Shown here piece by piece: positions 11,325-23,800 of a stretch of 64,000 nucleotides of DNA. The position numbers and the translations under genes are program-made. The stretch spans positions 85,009,741 to 85,073,740 of the forward strand of contig CM041465.1 of NCBI GenBank assembly GCA_023213395.1, written 5' to 3'. Under the pieces are notes generated by a model. The model did not search any database, was not told the origin of the DNA, and was given only the letters and a program-made list of their open reading frames with translations. Numbering within the stretch: position 1 is the first letter of the stretch; every line of letters begins with the position of its first letter. Origin of the DNA: Cycas panzhihuaensis. Its lineage: Eukaryota; Cycadophyta.

Positions 11325-12067
11325 TTTTGTTTGGATTCAACAACCTAAATTGTTCCTACAAATAAAAGAGCTCATCCACAGTAGATGTCTTTGTCAAGGA
11401 TCTCAATGCTACTCCTTGAAGGGACGATGACCCCAGTATGCCTTTAGAAGCCTATACATTAAAATGTCTAAAGAAATTTTAACATCATAACACATCCTAA
11501 TCTAAGGGTAGGTAAAAGCCTAAGAGCCAATCATTCTTTTATGCATGTCTTTGTTCAACAGATATTTGGAAAAGTTCTTAGCCTCAGAAGACATAGAAGG
11601 CTAAGGCATTTTTTCAAAACTGGGATTGATCTAATGTAATTGCAGTATCTAACACTCAGGATACCACCTATATCCTAAGAGTCCAAGCTCTTATAATATA
11701 TTTCCTCCTCTTCATGTTTTACTACCCAGGAGAGCATGTGGACACTGCATGGGTTCATCAGAGCCTAGCCTTCATATTCATAGAGAAGTGCGAGGATAAA
11801 TTCCATCCCCACTCATAATCCAATTTGCCCCTGGCCTTCCTTTAGTTTTGACAAGCCGGAAGCTGAAGCTATAAAACCACTGCTCTCAAATTGACGTATT
11901 CCCATGTCCGAAGACACGGAATACATACTAATCCCTACAGTCAGGCAAGGTAATATGATCGGATACTAGCAAAATACAAAATTCCTAGGTCCTCTTCCAA
12001 CTTCAAATCCACGGACAGACTAGTAACTGATAACACGGTCCCTACAAATTGCATTATTATCAGGTAA
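11325..12067 (-). other. element D internal sequence upstream of the PGAP1 fragment
   Basis: No retroviral domain is recognised. The 120 bp upstream of the ATG could be the 5' leader of the captured gene. The left edge of truncated copia copy A abuts at about 12067. Confidence 0.35.
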
Positions 12068-13124
12068 GACTATTTTTATAATAATAAGTATAATATAATT
12101 GATCTCCTTTTCCATAACTGAGATTTCGACTCCTTGGTTGAGAATGATCAAGATTGAAAGATCTCCCCATTTCCTCATAGAATTGAATAGGATTGTTTCT
12201 TGGTTGGTTATCATGATAGTTTTGAGTTGATCTGAAAGGTTGTGAATTTCCATGACAATGTGGACAATAAGGATGATTATCAACTTGTCTTCTTTGGTTC
12301 AAATTTCTTGGAGCGTTAGGATTTCTTGGAGGGTTTTCATGTTATGGGGGTCCTCCTTGTCTATTTTTGTAAGGGGTTTGATATCGTGGATGATCTTGTC
12401 TGGTTTCATTTCTAGGATTTCTATCTTTTTTCCTTGGAGGAGATTCGTTTTGTTTTGAGGTTCCTTCTTGAGAGTTAGATTGAATGTGGGGCTTTGTAGC
12501 AAAGGCATGTTCTAAAGTTTCATTTGCATTTTGTTGCTCTTCTATAGACATGAGCATAGCACTAAGTTGTTATACTTTGGGGGTACTTAGATCTTTTAAT
12601 ACACTAATACTAGTAGCTACCATTTCAAAATGTCTTATAGCTCCTACACATCTAAGGATTCTTTCAACTACCCTTTGTTCAGTTAGGGTATCCCCAAGTG
12701 ACCTCATTTGGTTAACGATATCTTAAACTTTGGTCATGAATTTAGTTACTAATTCATTAGGCATCATACATAAATTTTTGAACTTACTTCTCAAGTTTTG
12801 TAATTTAGAGGAGGCGGCTCCTTCATATATAAGTTGTAAAGTGTCCCAAGCCTTTTTGGACTTAACAGATTCACTGACTCGTGGAAATACATAATCTTCT
12901 AATGTGCAAAAGATAAGAGATAATGCTTTGTTATCCTTTTTGGTATTTTCTTTGTATGTAACTTTTTCTGTATCGGTTGGATTTGGTCCCAATTCATTAT
13001 AATCGGTTCTCACTATATCCCACATATCATTTACTATGAGGATGGGCCTCGTTCTCCTACTCCAATTAAGGAAATTATTTCCATCAAATTTTGGGATAAT
13101 CATGTTCCCAAAACTAGCTATCAT
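12068..13124 (-). pseudogene. copia gag, truncated copy A
   Basis: The frame starts at ATG 13124 (MIASFGNMIIPKFDGNNFLNW), the typical N-terminus of a UBN2-type copia gag. It is open for 133 codons, then continues through a stop and frame changes: SLGDTLTEQRVVERIL, then a basic Pro/Asn/Arg-rich tail with NHPYCPHCHGNSQ. It ends abruptly at 12068, where copy B continues into the knuckle (KNGHIEDK). Gag forms the virus-like particle. This copy cannot make a complete product. Confidence 0.85.
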
Positions 13125-15394
13125 TTTGAATGAAATATCAAAAGATTAAATGTGAATATTAAAAAAATATCTGAATTTAAAAATTAAAAAAAATGTATAA
13201 ATGTAAAATTTATTTCTAAATATATCCCAAAGTTTTCCAAAAGTTTTGAACAAGTGAACTAGGACCTATAAAGGCTACTAGGCTCTAAGTTTAAGTTTCT
13301 CCTAGGGTAACCTTCAGTTGTTAATCTGTCTAGTGGTGCCTGCCCACAGATGGCAAAATAGGAACCTAATATATCGGTACATGAGTGCTAGGCTCTATAT
13401 ACCTCAATATGTGGGCTGCTGAGAAGGCTTTCACACCCCCCTAAATTGTTGGTCCACCTGCGCCAGACTTATGCTTAATGACATATCTAGCGATGAAGGT
13501 TCTCAAACCAAGGCACTCACCCTCTCTAGATCTAGCCTTGGTCTCCAAACACCATGAAATAAACAGGTTCTATACCTCAGCCTACCACTAATTACACCTG
13601 ATATCTAATGGTTGTCCTCATCCAATATGAGTAGGCTAATTAGCGTGTGCGGGGTGGTAACTTCAGGGGTCCTAACCATTCCCCTTACAAGGCTGAAAAA
13701 ATAGGGTGATTCAATTTGAAATTATCTTGTTTAATGTGAAAATTAAACTAATTAGCAATGTGGTCTTGCTTAGAAAAAACGTTTCTTTGATATAATAAAG
13801 AAAAAAACTAGAAAGTAAAATAATATGCTCTAAGCAAGATGAAATAAATAATAAATTTTTAAATGAATAAAATCTCTCATTTTTTCAAAAAAATATAATA
13901 CTCTTCAAATAGATGAAATATGCCTTTGAAAATAAAATAAATTAAATGCAATTTTTATAAGTGTAAGAAAAAGATGATATTTTTTAATAATAATGAATTA
14001 AAAAAAAATAAAAAACTTTTAATAAATGTATGCTTTTCAAATAAATGGCACACTTATGATATAAGATTTCAAATACACTTTTGAAGTATAATAATAAATA
14101 AGAAAACTTTCAATAATTATGTATTTTAAAGTAAACTTTAAAATATGAATATAACAAGGATCCTTTTCACTTATACAAAGCTTAAATAAACTTAAGATAT
14201 AAAGAGTTTCTAACCTTTAATTTATACTTTAATGCAAGAAAAAATGACTTTCCTTTTTAGTATATAAAAAACTTTGCCTTGAGGAAGATATATATAGTTA
14301 AAAAAATGAAATATATGTATGTGTATTTTTAGTTGCTTTATGAATAATTTCTGTTACTAAACAACTTAAAAATTATTATATGAAGGTCAAGTAGAAACCT
14401 TGAACATATATCATGAATAACCAATAAGAAATAAAATAGAATTTTCTTTAAAAAATTTGAAGGGCAAGCCTATTAGGATGTACTTGTATGCTCAGGTTTG
14501 ACAGCTTGAAAACTATACTAAACCACGTTAGAATAACTTGAAATTGTACCAATATGTAGATTAATAAAATATGAATCCAATGGAACTAACTATTTTGAAA
14601 ACGGGTTCCAATAAGTTAAGATTTGAATGATTCAAATGTACAAACCTCCTTATGAGGCCTAATAGGAGCGGGGAGCTTAAAATTGCATAAAATTGCTAAT
14701 GAAACTTTAGAAAGTATTGAAACATGATCAAATATGTCTTGTAAAACTACTAAATATATTATTGGTTGAAAATTTTTGAAAACTTTTATATGAAAATATA
14801 TGAAAAATGATAGATTAAGGCTATTAAATAGTCTAATTTTAATATATTTGAAAATAAGTAAAAACACCTTAAAACATAGGAAAAACTATGTCATTTCAAA
14901 GGAAAATGAGTTAGCTTCCCAACGAAACTGACAGAACTAAATTTGGATGTCAATCAGAAAAGTTACAGTAAAAATAGTAACAAGTACCTTTATGTAAAAA
15001 TGTTTAAAAAATGCTAAAAAATACTAAAATGTCAATTTCAACGATTAAAATAATGGTCATAATAAATTCTAAAAAATAAACTAAAATATGGGTAATGAAG
15101 TTTGTTGAATATAGATCAATGTAGAATAAATTCATGTAGAAAATAATTTCTCAGTAATAAAATACAATCAGTTCAAAAAATGATTTTAGAAAAAATTGAA
15201 AAAACGCTAAAAAATAGCTGATTGACTTTAAATCGACTGAAACGGTGACAAATCAGCACCAAATTGGTCATATGACCAGTCAAAATTAATCTATAGAAAA
15301 CTTATGATCCAATGAAGCTGGTTTCATCTGAAACTGATGAGCCAATGAGGAGTTATGGCAAAAGAACGCTAATAACCCTATATGTTTTTTAAAA

Positions 15395-15560
15395 GTTTTA
15401 ACAAATAAAAGGTAAAAGGTTATATTGTTAAAATAACCCTCTTAGAATATGAATGTGAGGGTAGACTGGGCAGGGATTGAACCCAAAACCTGTTAGAAAA
15501 TAAACCCTTATGTTGCCAAGAGGGTGAACTCACTCGTCAAGGGTAAAAATCACAATAAAC
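15395..15560 (-). mobile_element. tRNA-like / SINE-like segment, copy A
   Basis: Read on the - strand, TGGCAACATAAGG resembles a pol III box A. About 30 bp further TGGGTTCAATCCC resembles box B (GGTTCRANNCC) with a T-arm-like context. It is followed by an AT-rich body ending in a T-rich stretch, as in short plant SINEs that end in poly(T). The copy at 27125-27300 has box A TGGCAACGGAGG, closer to consensus. No clear target duplication was found. It may be a SINE head or only a decayed tRNA fragment. Confidence 0.35.
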
Positions 15561-16249
15561 TTAAAAAATGAAGTCTCTTTTAGTAATGGACTCGTTATGT
15601 GGAAGGAACATAAGTCTGGGGGCTAAATGCTAAAGGGAGCTAATGTCCCTGATGCCCAGAACTAAAAAAATAATTTACTTTGATTTTTTTTTTTTAACTT
15701 TATAAAATGTATATAAAGATTATAGAAACGAAAGACATAAGTTTATATAAAAAATGAAAAAGCGTTGTCGTAATTATACAAACGGTAGACTCAAGATTAT
15801 ATAATGAAAAAATGTAAGATTGAGAGCTGAAAACGCTGCTGCTGTATAGAGAAAGCTGAGATTTTAAAAAAATGAAATAATATACTTAATCAAAATGACG
15901 AAACAACGTACTTGAAATAACACGCATGACGATGAAGATAATTCAAAGCGTCAGTGCAGCAACTACATGGATTTCAAGGGTGCAAAGACACTGATTTTGC
16001 TACCAAAGATGCTTTGTAACATGTCTTCAAGCTTTTGCTTGGACCAATGGCTATGAAGAATATACAGCAATGGCTATGAAGAATATACAGTCGTCTACCT
16101 AGTAATGGGTAAGTGGCATTCAGATTTGTAAGTCAATTTCGACCCAGCAATGGTCTTCAACAACCGTGCTAAGTAGTATTTCTTCGTTACTGCGTAAGTG
16201 GCATTCGGATGTGGGGGGGAAGAACTTTGTACCTTAGTTGTCAAAGAGG

Positions 16250-16640
16250 GGGAATGAAGGTGGGAAGAATAGATTGGGATCTACAAGTAAATCAACCTAT
16301 AGTAGGCAACTATTATCCTCTTAATCTCAGAATCTTCATGAAGGGAGTTCTCAGTCTTGGTTGACCGTGCTATTAAAGGCACAAGCATTCAGGATGGACA
16401 GTTCGAGCTAATGCTTCACAGGCGCTTGCTTTATGATGATTATAGGGGGGTTGGTGAACCTCTTGATGAAACTGTTTGTGTACAATCCAATTGTGAGGGA
16501 CTTTCGGTCCAAGGTAAATACTATATAAGCATCAACCCTGTTGGCGATGGTGCCAAGTGGCAGTACTACATCACAAGAAATATATTCTCCACTTCTATTG
16601 GCCTTTACATACTAGGAGGGTGACAGGTGGAAAGAATGAA
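16250..16640 (+). pseudogene. captured alpha-mannosidase (GH38) fragment, copy A
   Basis: On the + strand, opposite to the copia, the sequence encodes DWDLQVNQPIVGNYYPLNL, then (after a deletion of about 11 bp that shifts the frame) VDRAIKGTSIQDGQFELMLHR, SRGVGE-type VGEPLDETVCVQSNCEGL and VQGKYYISINPVGDGAKW. These are consecutive blocks of the C-terminal beta domain of plant vacuolar/lysosomal-type alpha-mannosidases, which trim mannose from N-glycans. Only about 120 of roughly 1,000 residues are present and the catalytic domain is missing. The family assignment is from motif recognition. Compared with copy B it has the frameshift and a mutated tail. Confidence 0.75.
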
Positions 16641-17668
16641 GGTATTGAGAGCCGTAAAGGTAAGGAAACATTGTGTCTGGAATGGTAAATAGGCGACGAC
16701 AGTGAGCAAATTTGACCTAAGAATTGTAAATTTGCAGCTGAAACAACTAAATAAGGCGATAAACGTTATGACTAGTACGAAATTGGTAAAATCGTCTTTT
16801 AACATTAAACTTGTGAATGGAATAAGAGAAAACGGCCTAGAAATGATAAATCTCCAATGAAATAAAAATAAAGTTAGCAGAATAGAATAAACCTATGGCT
16901 TAAATGAAGAAAAATTAAGCAAGAAACGGTAAATTTCTGATGGAACGAGCAAAAATGAGCAAGCAGTGTTTAAAGTGGAACTAGGACTAGCAAGCAGTAT
17001 TTAAAGAAGAACAGAGGGGTGGCGAGGTGGTGTGGTGATACCAAATTACTGGGATTCAATCTGGGTAAGTGGCACTCGGATGTGGAGAAACATAGGGCAT
17101 TGGCAGTCTATCCTCCTCACAAGGGTGGTATGTAACTCGGTTGAGAAATTAAGGCTATGAAGAGAATAGAGGGAAGAACGACTCCCACAGTGATGGCAAG
17201 AACAAAGAAAAAAAGGACAGCCTCTTTATAGGAAAGGATTTGATGTAGAGCTCATAGACGTAAATCGAGCATGCAAGTGCAAGGAGGCAATGCGAGTGCA
17301 CACAGATGCATTAACTCAAACACATATCACGGAAAAATATACCATACAACAGAGCCAGAAACAAAGTAAAAATTTTAAAATATATCAAAGAAATTTATTT
17401 ATTTATTTATTTATATATAAATATCAAAGTACGAATAACCTGGTAATCTAGTTTGCAGTACTAGCTTCAAAGCATGATAGCTTCATGCATGATGGATGAA
17501 GCTCCAAACTATTTTCTCCAATGAGAAGGTGTGCTTGCCAGGATCTCAACTAGTAGTCATATGCAAGTGCTTTGCTGAATATATGAGAAGCTAAATTGAA
17601 TATAAGTAAAATATCAACTCCAACCTTGCTCTGATACCAAATGATGGAAAAATAATGGAGCAAATCTA

Positions 17669-17680
17669 ACTCTGATACCA
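17669..17680 (-). other. tRNA primer-binding site, copia copy A
   Basis: On the - strand TGGTATCAGAGT, two bases after the LTR end. It differs from the canonical initiator-Met site of copy B by one base. Confidence 0.75.
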
Positions 17681-17682
17681 AA

Positions 17683-18031
17683 TGATGGAGCTGGAGGAGC
17701 AGAGCAGGACTTTAGAATAAGAGCATTTTGAGTATAACGGTGATTTCCAATAGTTGGTAGTGTTTATAAACACCTGAGAGGTATTCTCGTCCCTTAAATA
17801 ATGAAATTTCGGGGAGGCGTCGAGCGCCATCACCTTAGCTATACATTAACTAATGTAAATTCAAAATATATTAAAAAATTAATAATAATAAATGAAATAT
17901 GTACCTCAAGAAAGTGGTGTTAGGTCCAAGCACCTGTTGAGTGGGTCAAGGTGCCCTAGGGGCCCTCAAAGGTGGCTTTGAGGGGCCCTAAGCGCTCAGG
18001 TGCACTTACCACATTGGGATTATTCCCAACA
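17683..18031 (-). repeat. LTR2 of copia array (3' LTR of B, 5' LTR of A)
   Basis: On the - strand TGTTGGGAATAATCC ... GCTCCATCA, 349 bp. It matches 29410-29757 with about 30 differences by eye. It is flanked on one side by a polypurine tract and on the other by a primer site, so it works as both ends in the tandem. It contains paired AGGGGCCCT palindromic words near 17958-17992. Confidence 0.85.
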
Positions 18032-18043
18032 TTCTCCCCCATA
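18032..18043 (-). other. polypurine tract of copia copy B
   Basis: TATGGGGGAGAA on the - strand directly before the TGTTGGGAA start of LTR2. This is the standard plus-strand primer position. Confidence 0.7.
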
Positions 18044-18525
18044 AGCTCAATGTGTACAACTCCTAAATTATCTCTGAATTTCTCAAATTTGAGTTTTCCC
18101 AAACCCTTCGTAAAAATATCTGCTGTTTGATTTTCTGTACTGTAATAAGTCAACTCTATCTCATCTGCTTGTATAAGTTCTTGAATAAAGTGGTATTAAT
18201 TTTCAATATGCTTTATTCTGCCATGGAATACTAGATTTTTGGCCATTTGAATAGCGCTTTGATTATCACACCAAATTTTAGTGAGACCTTACTATTTAAT
18301 TTGAAAATCCTGTAAAAGTCTTCTTAACCATATTGATTCATAGGCTCTTGACACTGCGGCTTTATACTCTACTTCGGTTGTAGATAAGGAAATGGTATTT
18401 TGTTTCTTTGTACTCCAAGCTACCGCTATTGATCCCATACTAAATACATAACTTGTGGTAGATTTTTTATCATCGACATCACTAGCCCAATCTGAATCTG
18501 TGTAATCAGTTAACTGAAATTTGGA
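18044..18525 (-). pseudogene. copia RNase H, copy B
   Basis: In order on the - strand: TDYTDSDWASD (first catalytic Asp), STTSYVFSMG, ISLSTTEVEYKAA (Glu), IWCDNQSAIQMAKN (Asp), KHIEN-x2-HFI and ENQTADIFTKGL (last Asp region). These are the standard blocks of Ty1/copia RNase H, which degrades template RNA during reverse transcription. Scattered stops interrupt the frame. It ends just before the polypurine tract. Confidence 0.85.
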
Positions 18526-19500
18526 TGTAGCTTCGTAGTATAACCCAAAATCTGGAGTCCCTTTAAGGTATCTAAGGATTCTTTTAGCAACTTGCTAATG
18601 AGATATCTTTGGATCCTGCATAAATCTAGACACAACACTTACCAAATATATTATATTAGGTCGAGTAGAAGTTAAATATACTAGGTTTTCAATCAGTTAT
18701 CTATAGAGAGTGGGATCAACCAAAGTCGAGTCATCTGTCTTAGAAAGTTTGATTCCAATTTCTACTGGTATTGTCAATGGTTTGCAGTTTGTGATTTTGA
18801 ATCTTTATTGAAGATCTAATATATATTTACGTTGAGAGATAAATATTCCTTGTTTATCCTACCAAACTTCCAATCCTAGGAAGTAATGTATAAGGCCTAA
18901 GTTTGTCATCTCAAATTCCTTACACATAGCATCTTTAAATTAATTTAAAAGATGGAAGTTATTTCTAGTATAAATTAAATCATCCACATAGAGTCATACA
19001 ATCAATATCAAATTTCTCTTCATTTGAGTGTATAGATTTGGATCTGCTTGAGATCTTTCAAACCCTTAATCCTTAAGATACTTGTCTATACAGGAATACC
19101 AAGCTCTGGATGCTTGTTTTAGAGCATATAGTGCCTTCTTTAACTTGTACACTTTGTTTTCATCCCCCCTGACTTCAAAATCGATGGGTTGAGTGACATA
19201 GATATCATCTTCGATATAACTATTTAAGAAATCACTTTTTACATCCATTTAATAAACTTTCCAACCTATTTGGGCAGTTAAACTTATTATCATACGAACA
19301 GATTCCATCCTAACAACTAGGGTAAATGTTTCTGTATAGTCTATGCCTTCTCTTTGGGTACATTCTTTAGCAACTAAACGAGCTTTATATTTATCAATGG
19401 AGCCATCGGAGTGGAACTTGGTCTTATAGACCTATTTGGTTCCAATAGCCTTCTTCTTTGGTGGTAAATCTACAAGTTCCTAAGTATCATTTTTAATGAT
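18526..19500 (-). pseudogene. copia reverse transcriptase, copy B
   Basis: Blocks seen in order: [21 protein letters not shown] (palm, from 19248), [18 protein letters not shown], and LYVDDLIYT with an intact YVDD at 18990-18979. Then follow FEMTNLGLIHYFLGLEV, ISQRKYILDLL-like sequence and YLTSTRPNI. The frame is interrupted by stops (for example inside the run before YVDD), so no full enzyme can be made although the catalytic box is conserved. Confidence 0.85.
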
Positions 19501-20576
19501 GGACTTATATTCCTCTTGCATGGCTTTCTACCAACACTCATATTGATTAGCCTCATCAAATGTTTGCGGCTCATGAATTTCGAGTAGCTTGCTCATTAGA
19601 GCAAAGTTGACCTTTTGTGAGCGTGTAGATCTTTTATTATTATCTAATATATTTCCTAAGTCATAGTTACGTTGAACCCATTTGGGTAGATATTATGATG
19701 GAGGTTGAGATGATGTTTGTTCCTTAGTGGGTTCTTAAATATTTCTCTACATAGGAGGCACATATTTAGATTTATTTAATGCGTCAAATTTAATAGTAAT
19801 GTCCTTCTATTATTCTTGATTATTTTGGTAGTAGTTATCTTCTTGAAATTTGACGTCCCTACTTATTATAACTTTTCTTGATTTCAGATCATAAACTTTG
19901 TAGGATTTTGATGATTCACTATATCTAATAAAGATACTTTTGGCACTATGATCATCCAATTTAATTCTTCTTTGGTCAGGAACATGGGTATATGCTAAAC
20001 ATCCAAATACCCTAAGGTGATGTATACTAGGTTTATAACCAGTCCATAATTCTTCTAGAGTTTTCCACCTAAGTGCTTTCGTGGAATATTTATTACATAG
20101 ATAGATGGCTGTATGAACTGCTTCAACCCAAAATTCATGGCCTAAGTTTTTATCTTTAAGCATACATCATGTCATTTCTACGATAGTTCTAATCTACCTT
20201 TCCGCTATACCATTTTGTTGTGGGGTGTAGGGGTTGGTAAGTTGTCTCTTAATCCCATGAAGGATACAATAATCCTTGAAAGTATTAGAGGTAAACTCTC
20301 CCCCATTATCTAATCTTAGAGAAAGGATATGATATCCACTTTGTCACTCAATGAAGGTTTTGAAGTCAACAAAGTGGTTGAACGCATCAGATTTATATTT
20401 TAGAAAGAACATCCATGTCTTTCTTGTAAAGTCATCAGTAAATGTGAGAAAATACTTGGCACCTATCAACGATAGAGTAGTCATTAGTCCACAAATATCT
20501 ATGTATACTAGTTGAAGCAGGGCAGACACTCGATGGCTAAATCCAGAAAGCTTTCTCTATGTTATTTGCCAAGAAG
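19501..20576 (-). pseudogene. copia integrase, copy B (C-terminal part of gene)
   Basis: The core holds LVYIDICGLM (first Asp), [22 protein letters not shown] (second Asp) and [13 protein letters not shown] (Glu), so all three catalytic acids can be seen. There follow the copia-specific FWVEAVHTAIYLCNK, GCLAYTHVPDQRRIKLD and SKSYKVYDLKSRKVIISRDVKF blocks. Stops occur after IVEMT and at other points. The HHCC finger is split by the solo-LTR insertion: CKGC lies at about 23195 and its continuation MPSWQIT at 20576. Confidence 0.85.
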
Positions 20577-20581
20577 GCATC

Positions 20582-23193
20582 TGTTTCCCAGCTACTGGGA
20601 ATGGACTCGAGACGCATCGACGCAGGTTTGTTTAGGTATATTCTCTTACTTTTCTTGCCTTGGTTTGATTAAGGTTATTTAGAGTAGTTTGTTTGACATA
20701 TGCCTGCCTGCACACATTACTTGCCTGCTTGCTCATAATGCATGTGCCTAAAGGCACGCCATCAACCTATGACGACTCACAACGGGGGCATTCCTCAGCG
20801 AATGCTACACCCCGTATGGCGTACAACCACCCATGGTGTCTCCACAATTTCCTAGGATTGTTTCCGTCAGTTTATTTGCTCATGTTGTGACATGTCATCT
20901 GCGTTGCCGTCCTTTCTAAGTTAAACTCAATCCTCAGTTAGGACTTTTTGGGTTGTTTTGGGTACTTGCCCACTGCCTGGGCCTTCCATCAACTGGTTTG
21001 ACTCATAATTAGCTTATGTTTTGTCTCAAAACCTGATTTTGCTACTTATTTTTCTCTTTTTTTTAATTTCAGGCTGATACCACGGTAAACTTAGCGGTAC
21101 CGCAGAGTTTGCAGTGGTACCGCAGAGTTTGCCGCAGTACGACTGTTTGAAATTTTAAAAAAGAGAACCACGCGACAGTTTCTACTTTTTTCGCGAAAGC
21201 GTGGTGGCTTCGCTCGATTGAGGCACTCGACATCCCCAACGTTCACCCATCGTGAATGGGGATAAAGGGAATTTTCCTCCCCATTTTGAGAACTTTTTGC
21301 CCATTTTTCAAACTTCCAAGAGAATTTTTCAAAGGATTGCACACAGGAAAACACACAGAAAATAAACAACTTCATGCACAGCAACTGAGAGGGTGAAATG
21401 GACTGCCATCAGTGGATTTTGTAGGGCCATTACTGCCCCTTACTACTCTCCACAGCTAGCTCTATTCCCCTTGCAGGTGCTCAGAGATTCAAGGGTCTCC
21501 TCCAACCAAGAAGCTGCCCCAAAGGTTTACTCTACAGCTCCAAACTTGCAAGGAGCCTATTTCATTCATACCTCAGCAGGAAATGCTCATAACCAGCCTC
21601 TGTTTGGCCTCCATTGCTGCTGCTCCAAGTGGCAAAATACATGCTTAATCTCCCATACAAGGTACTCCTGGTTTTTTGCTTGCAACTTCTTGGTCTTTAC
21701 TTGCATTTCCTTGTTTTTTTACTTGCAACTTATTATTTTTGCTTACAACTTCCTCCTTTCTTACTTGCAACTCCTTGTTCATATTTGTAATTTTTTTGTT
21801 TTTACTGGCAAGTATTCCACTGTTTCCTTCTTTCTGTTTTTATCCCCTTTGCTCCTAAATGAAAGTGATCACCATTAGCCATAGCTACCCTGTAGTGCTA
21901 TCTTGAACCAAAGCCACTCTCCCGGTATTTTCCTTGGAGCCCCCTCCTTGTTCTTTAGGCTCTCTTTTACTCGCACCTTAGTCAGCCAGTGCAAGGGCAT
22001 ATACACGAGGATTCGAGGGAGGTAAGTGGGGTTCCGTCCCCCATTGCCATCCTTCTCCCCAAGGGTTCTGTCCCTTGTCCTCTTCCCCTTGCCATACACG
22101 CTTTCTCAAGGAACGAGTTGAAGAAGCCTAGGGGATTTTGTCAGGGTATCCCGACCGGCCTAAGATAACTCGCCTCCACCTTGTTAGCACTTAGTGTTTC
22201 ATTCCTGAACTCCGTGGAGACCTCCCGTGGGTGAGTTAGCCATCCCAAGGCTATACTCAGTTCCATTTCGTGTGTTTGTGGCATTTGGTAGTGTGAAGGC
22301 TTCTTGTACATTTTTATTTCATTTGCTACATTCTAATGCATAGCTTAGTTTATTTAGTTTAGTTGATTTCAGTTTACATACATATACATATATCTCTTGG
22401 CGTATTTTGTAGCCTCTCTTCCGAGAGGAAGGTGCTTTTCATACTTGTTTGTAGGATCGCGTTGGTGGAAGTGGTGCGTGAGACGAACCCGCCGCCGGTT
22501 AGCTCCCACACGGTATTTCTCTTCTTTAGTTTCGAGTTCCTTTTTTTGTCCTTTCGTTTCATTTAGTTTCGCATGCTCAAGGGGAGGTAAGTGAACCCCC
22601 TTTACCACCATCGACCGACGTTGCATGCATGGAGAAAGGAGAAAGAGGGAGCGAAACCTAGCGAGATTAACTGTACTTCTACTCAAACGCCGGATCCAGG
22701 TATTCATCTCGTTTCTTTCGTGTTTCCTTTTATGTTGTTTTTGTCCTTTTGCATTTGCCTGAATAGATAAGAAAGGATAAAAGAACATAAAGAAAAAAGG
22801 GGAAAATAATCGTTTCTTTGCGTTTACTCTCTTGCACCAGTTTCTTACTTTGCATAGCATAGGTGTAGAAAGCCCATTTATATTGTACCCTTCAGCTACA
22901 CCTTTCACCACACCCATTCATACACCGAGTTGATTGCCCCTACCTTTGTTGCCTTCTCATTACCTTGAGAAACTGCAACGCGTAAGGCTTCCCTTTCCTT
23001 CCTGGCCATCCGAAGGGTAGGAAGGCCTTGTTTTACTGCCACAGGAAGCAACCAGTGCACCTCAGCCCCGAACTCGGCCTCCCCAAGACGGATGCCCTGT
23101 GAGGTGAGATCCTCGCTGCCTAGCTTAGTTAGCGTAGTGCCTTTTATATCCCTTTGCTAGACGTAGGATCACCGCCCCATAAAGAGCGTTTCA
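20582..23193 (+). mobile_element. gypsy solo LTR (2.6 kb) with perfect GCATC target duplication
   Basis: It starts TGTTTCCCAGCTACTGGGAATGG, almost the same start as the 3' LTR at 44929, and ends in CA. It is flanked by GCATC on both sides (20577-20581 and 23194-23198). No internal region is present, so it is a solo LTR left by LTR-LTR recombination. It shares the layout of the 2.7-kb LTRs of the Tat-like element (a CCTATGAYGACT block, a hairpin-rich CGGTAAA block, Pro/Ser-rich spurious ORFs) but is clearly diverged, so it is a sister subfamily. The insertion point is in the integrase zinc finger of copia B. Confidence 0.85.
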
Positions 23194-23800
23194 GCATCCC
23201 TTACACAACTCTTTATTAACATCAATAGGTGGTAAACCATGAACCATATCTAATCTTTTCATAAGAGCTAAACTTTTATAGTTAAGATAACTGAAACATC
23301 GATGCCATAAATCATTATCCATAGTAGTTGAGGTTCTAAGTGCATAGGTATCTGAAGGGGTGAGGGTAAGCTTAAATAAACGATCTTTAGTCATTATACC
23401 TCTAGCAACAATAGCTTTATTTTTTCTTTTGTCTTTGATGACACATTTGTTGTTGTCAAAAATTACCTTATAATCTTGTCCCATCATCTGTCTTACCGAT
23501 AGTAAGTTTTTCCTTAAAGCAGGGACGTATAGAACATCATTCAAGTATCTATATTCACCAATATCAGTCAACAAGGCAATGTTACCTTTCCCAATCAATT
23601 CGTGAGAAGTATTGTCTCCAAATATGATTGACCCATTTTTATTTTTATCCAAAGTTTGAAATAAATTTTCTTTATAGGTCATGTGGGTTGAGCAACCTGA
23701 ATCAATATACCAACTATCATCCTCTTCTTCCTTAGCGGAAAAACTAGATAGAAATAGCCTATTATTAATTTTAGATTCTGATGAATTTGACGCATGTCCT
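23194..23800 (-). pseudogene. copia protease and GAG-pre-integrase, copy B
   Basis: Upstream part: WYIDSGCSTHMT, an intact copia protease active site (DSG), then IIFGDNTSHELIGKG, YVPALRKNLLSVRQMM and CVIKDKRKNKAI. Next is the pre-integrase block LWHRCFSYLNYKSLALMKRLDMVHGLP ending in ELCKGC. It is open for 163 codons (23682-23191), the best-preserved part of copy B. It is cut by the solo-LTR insertion at the CKGC finger. Confidence 0.85.

Larger units (their letters stand above)
13125..17668 (-). other. long noncoding leader of copia copy A
   Basis: About 4.5 kb separates the primer site from gag, very long for a copia element. It is AT-rich and holds, on the + strand, the alpha-mannosidase fragment (16250-16640), a SINE-like segment (15395-15560), and three copies of the word GTAAGTGGCAYTCRGAT (near 16108, 16194 and 17065). 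Copy B has the same arrangement, so these were present before the duplication. Confidence 0.7.

Noticed and set aside
15440-15560. Functional tRNA gene
   Set aside because: No closed acceptor or anticodon stem could be formed by eye; only box A/B-like words are present.
21091-22917. Open frames of 160-180 codons (21393-21878 and 22369-22917) inside the solo LTR
   Set aside because: They have biased Ser/Leu/Phe or Lys/Arg composition, no known domain, and are not conserved with the LTRs at 32.6 and 44.9 kb.
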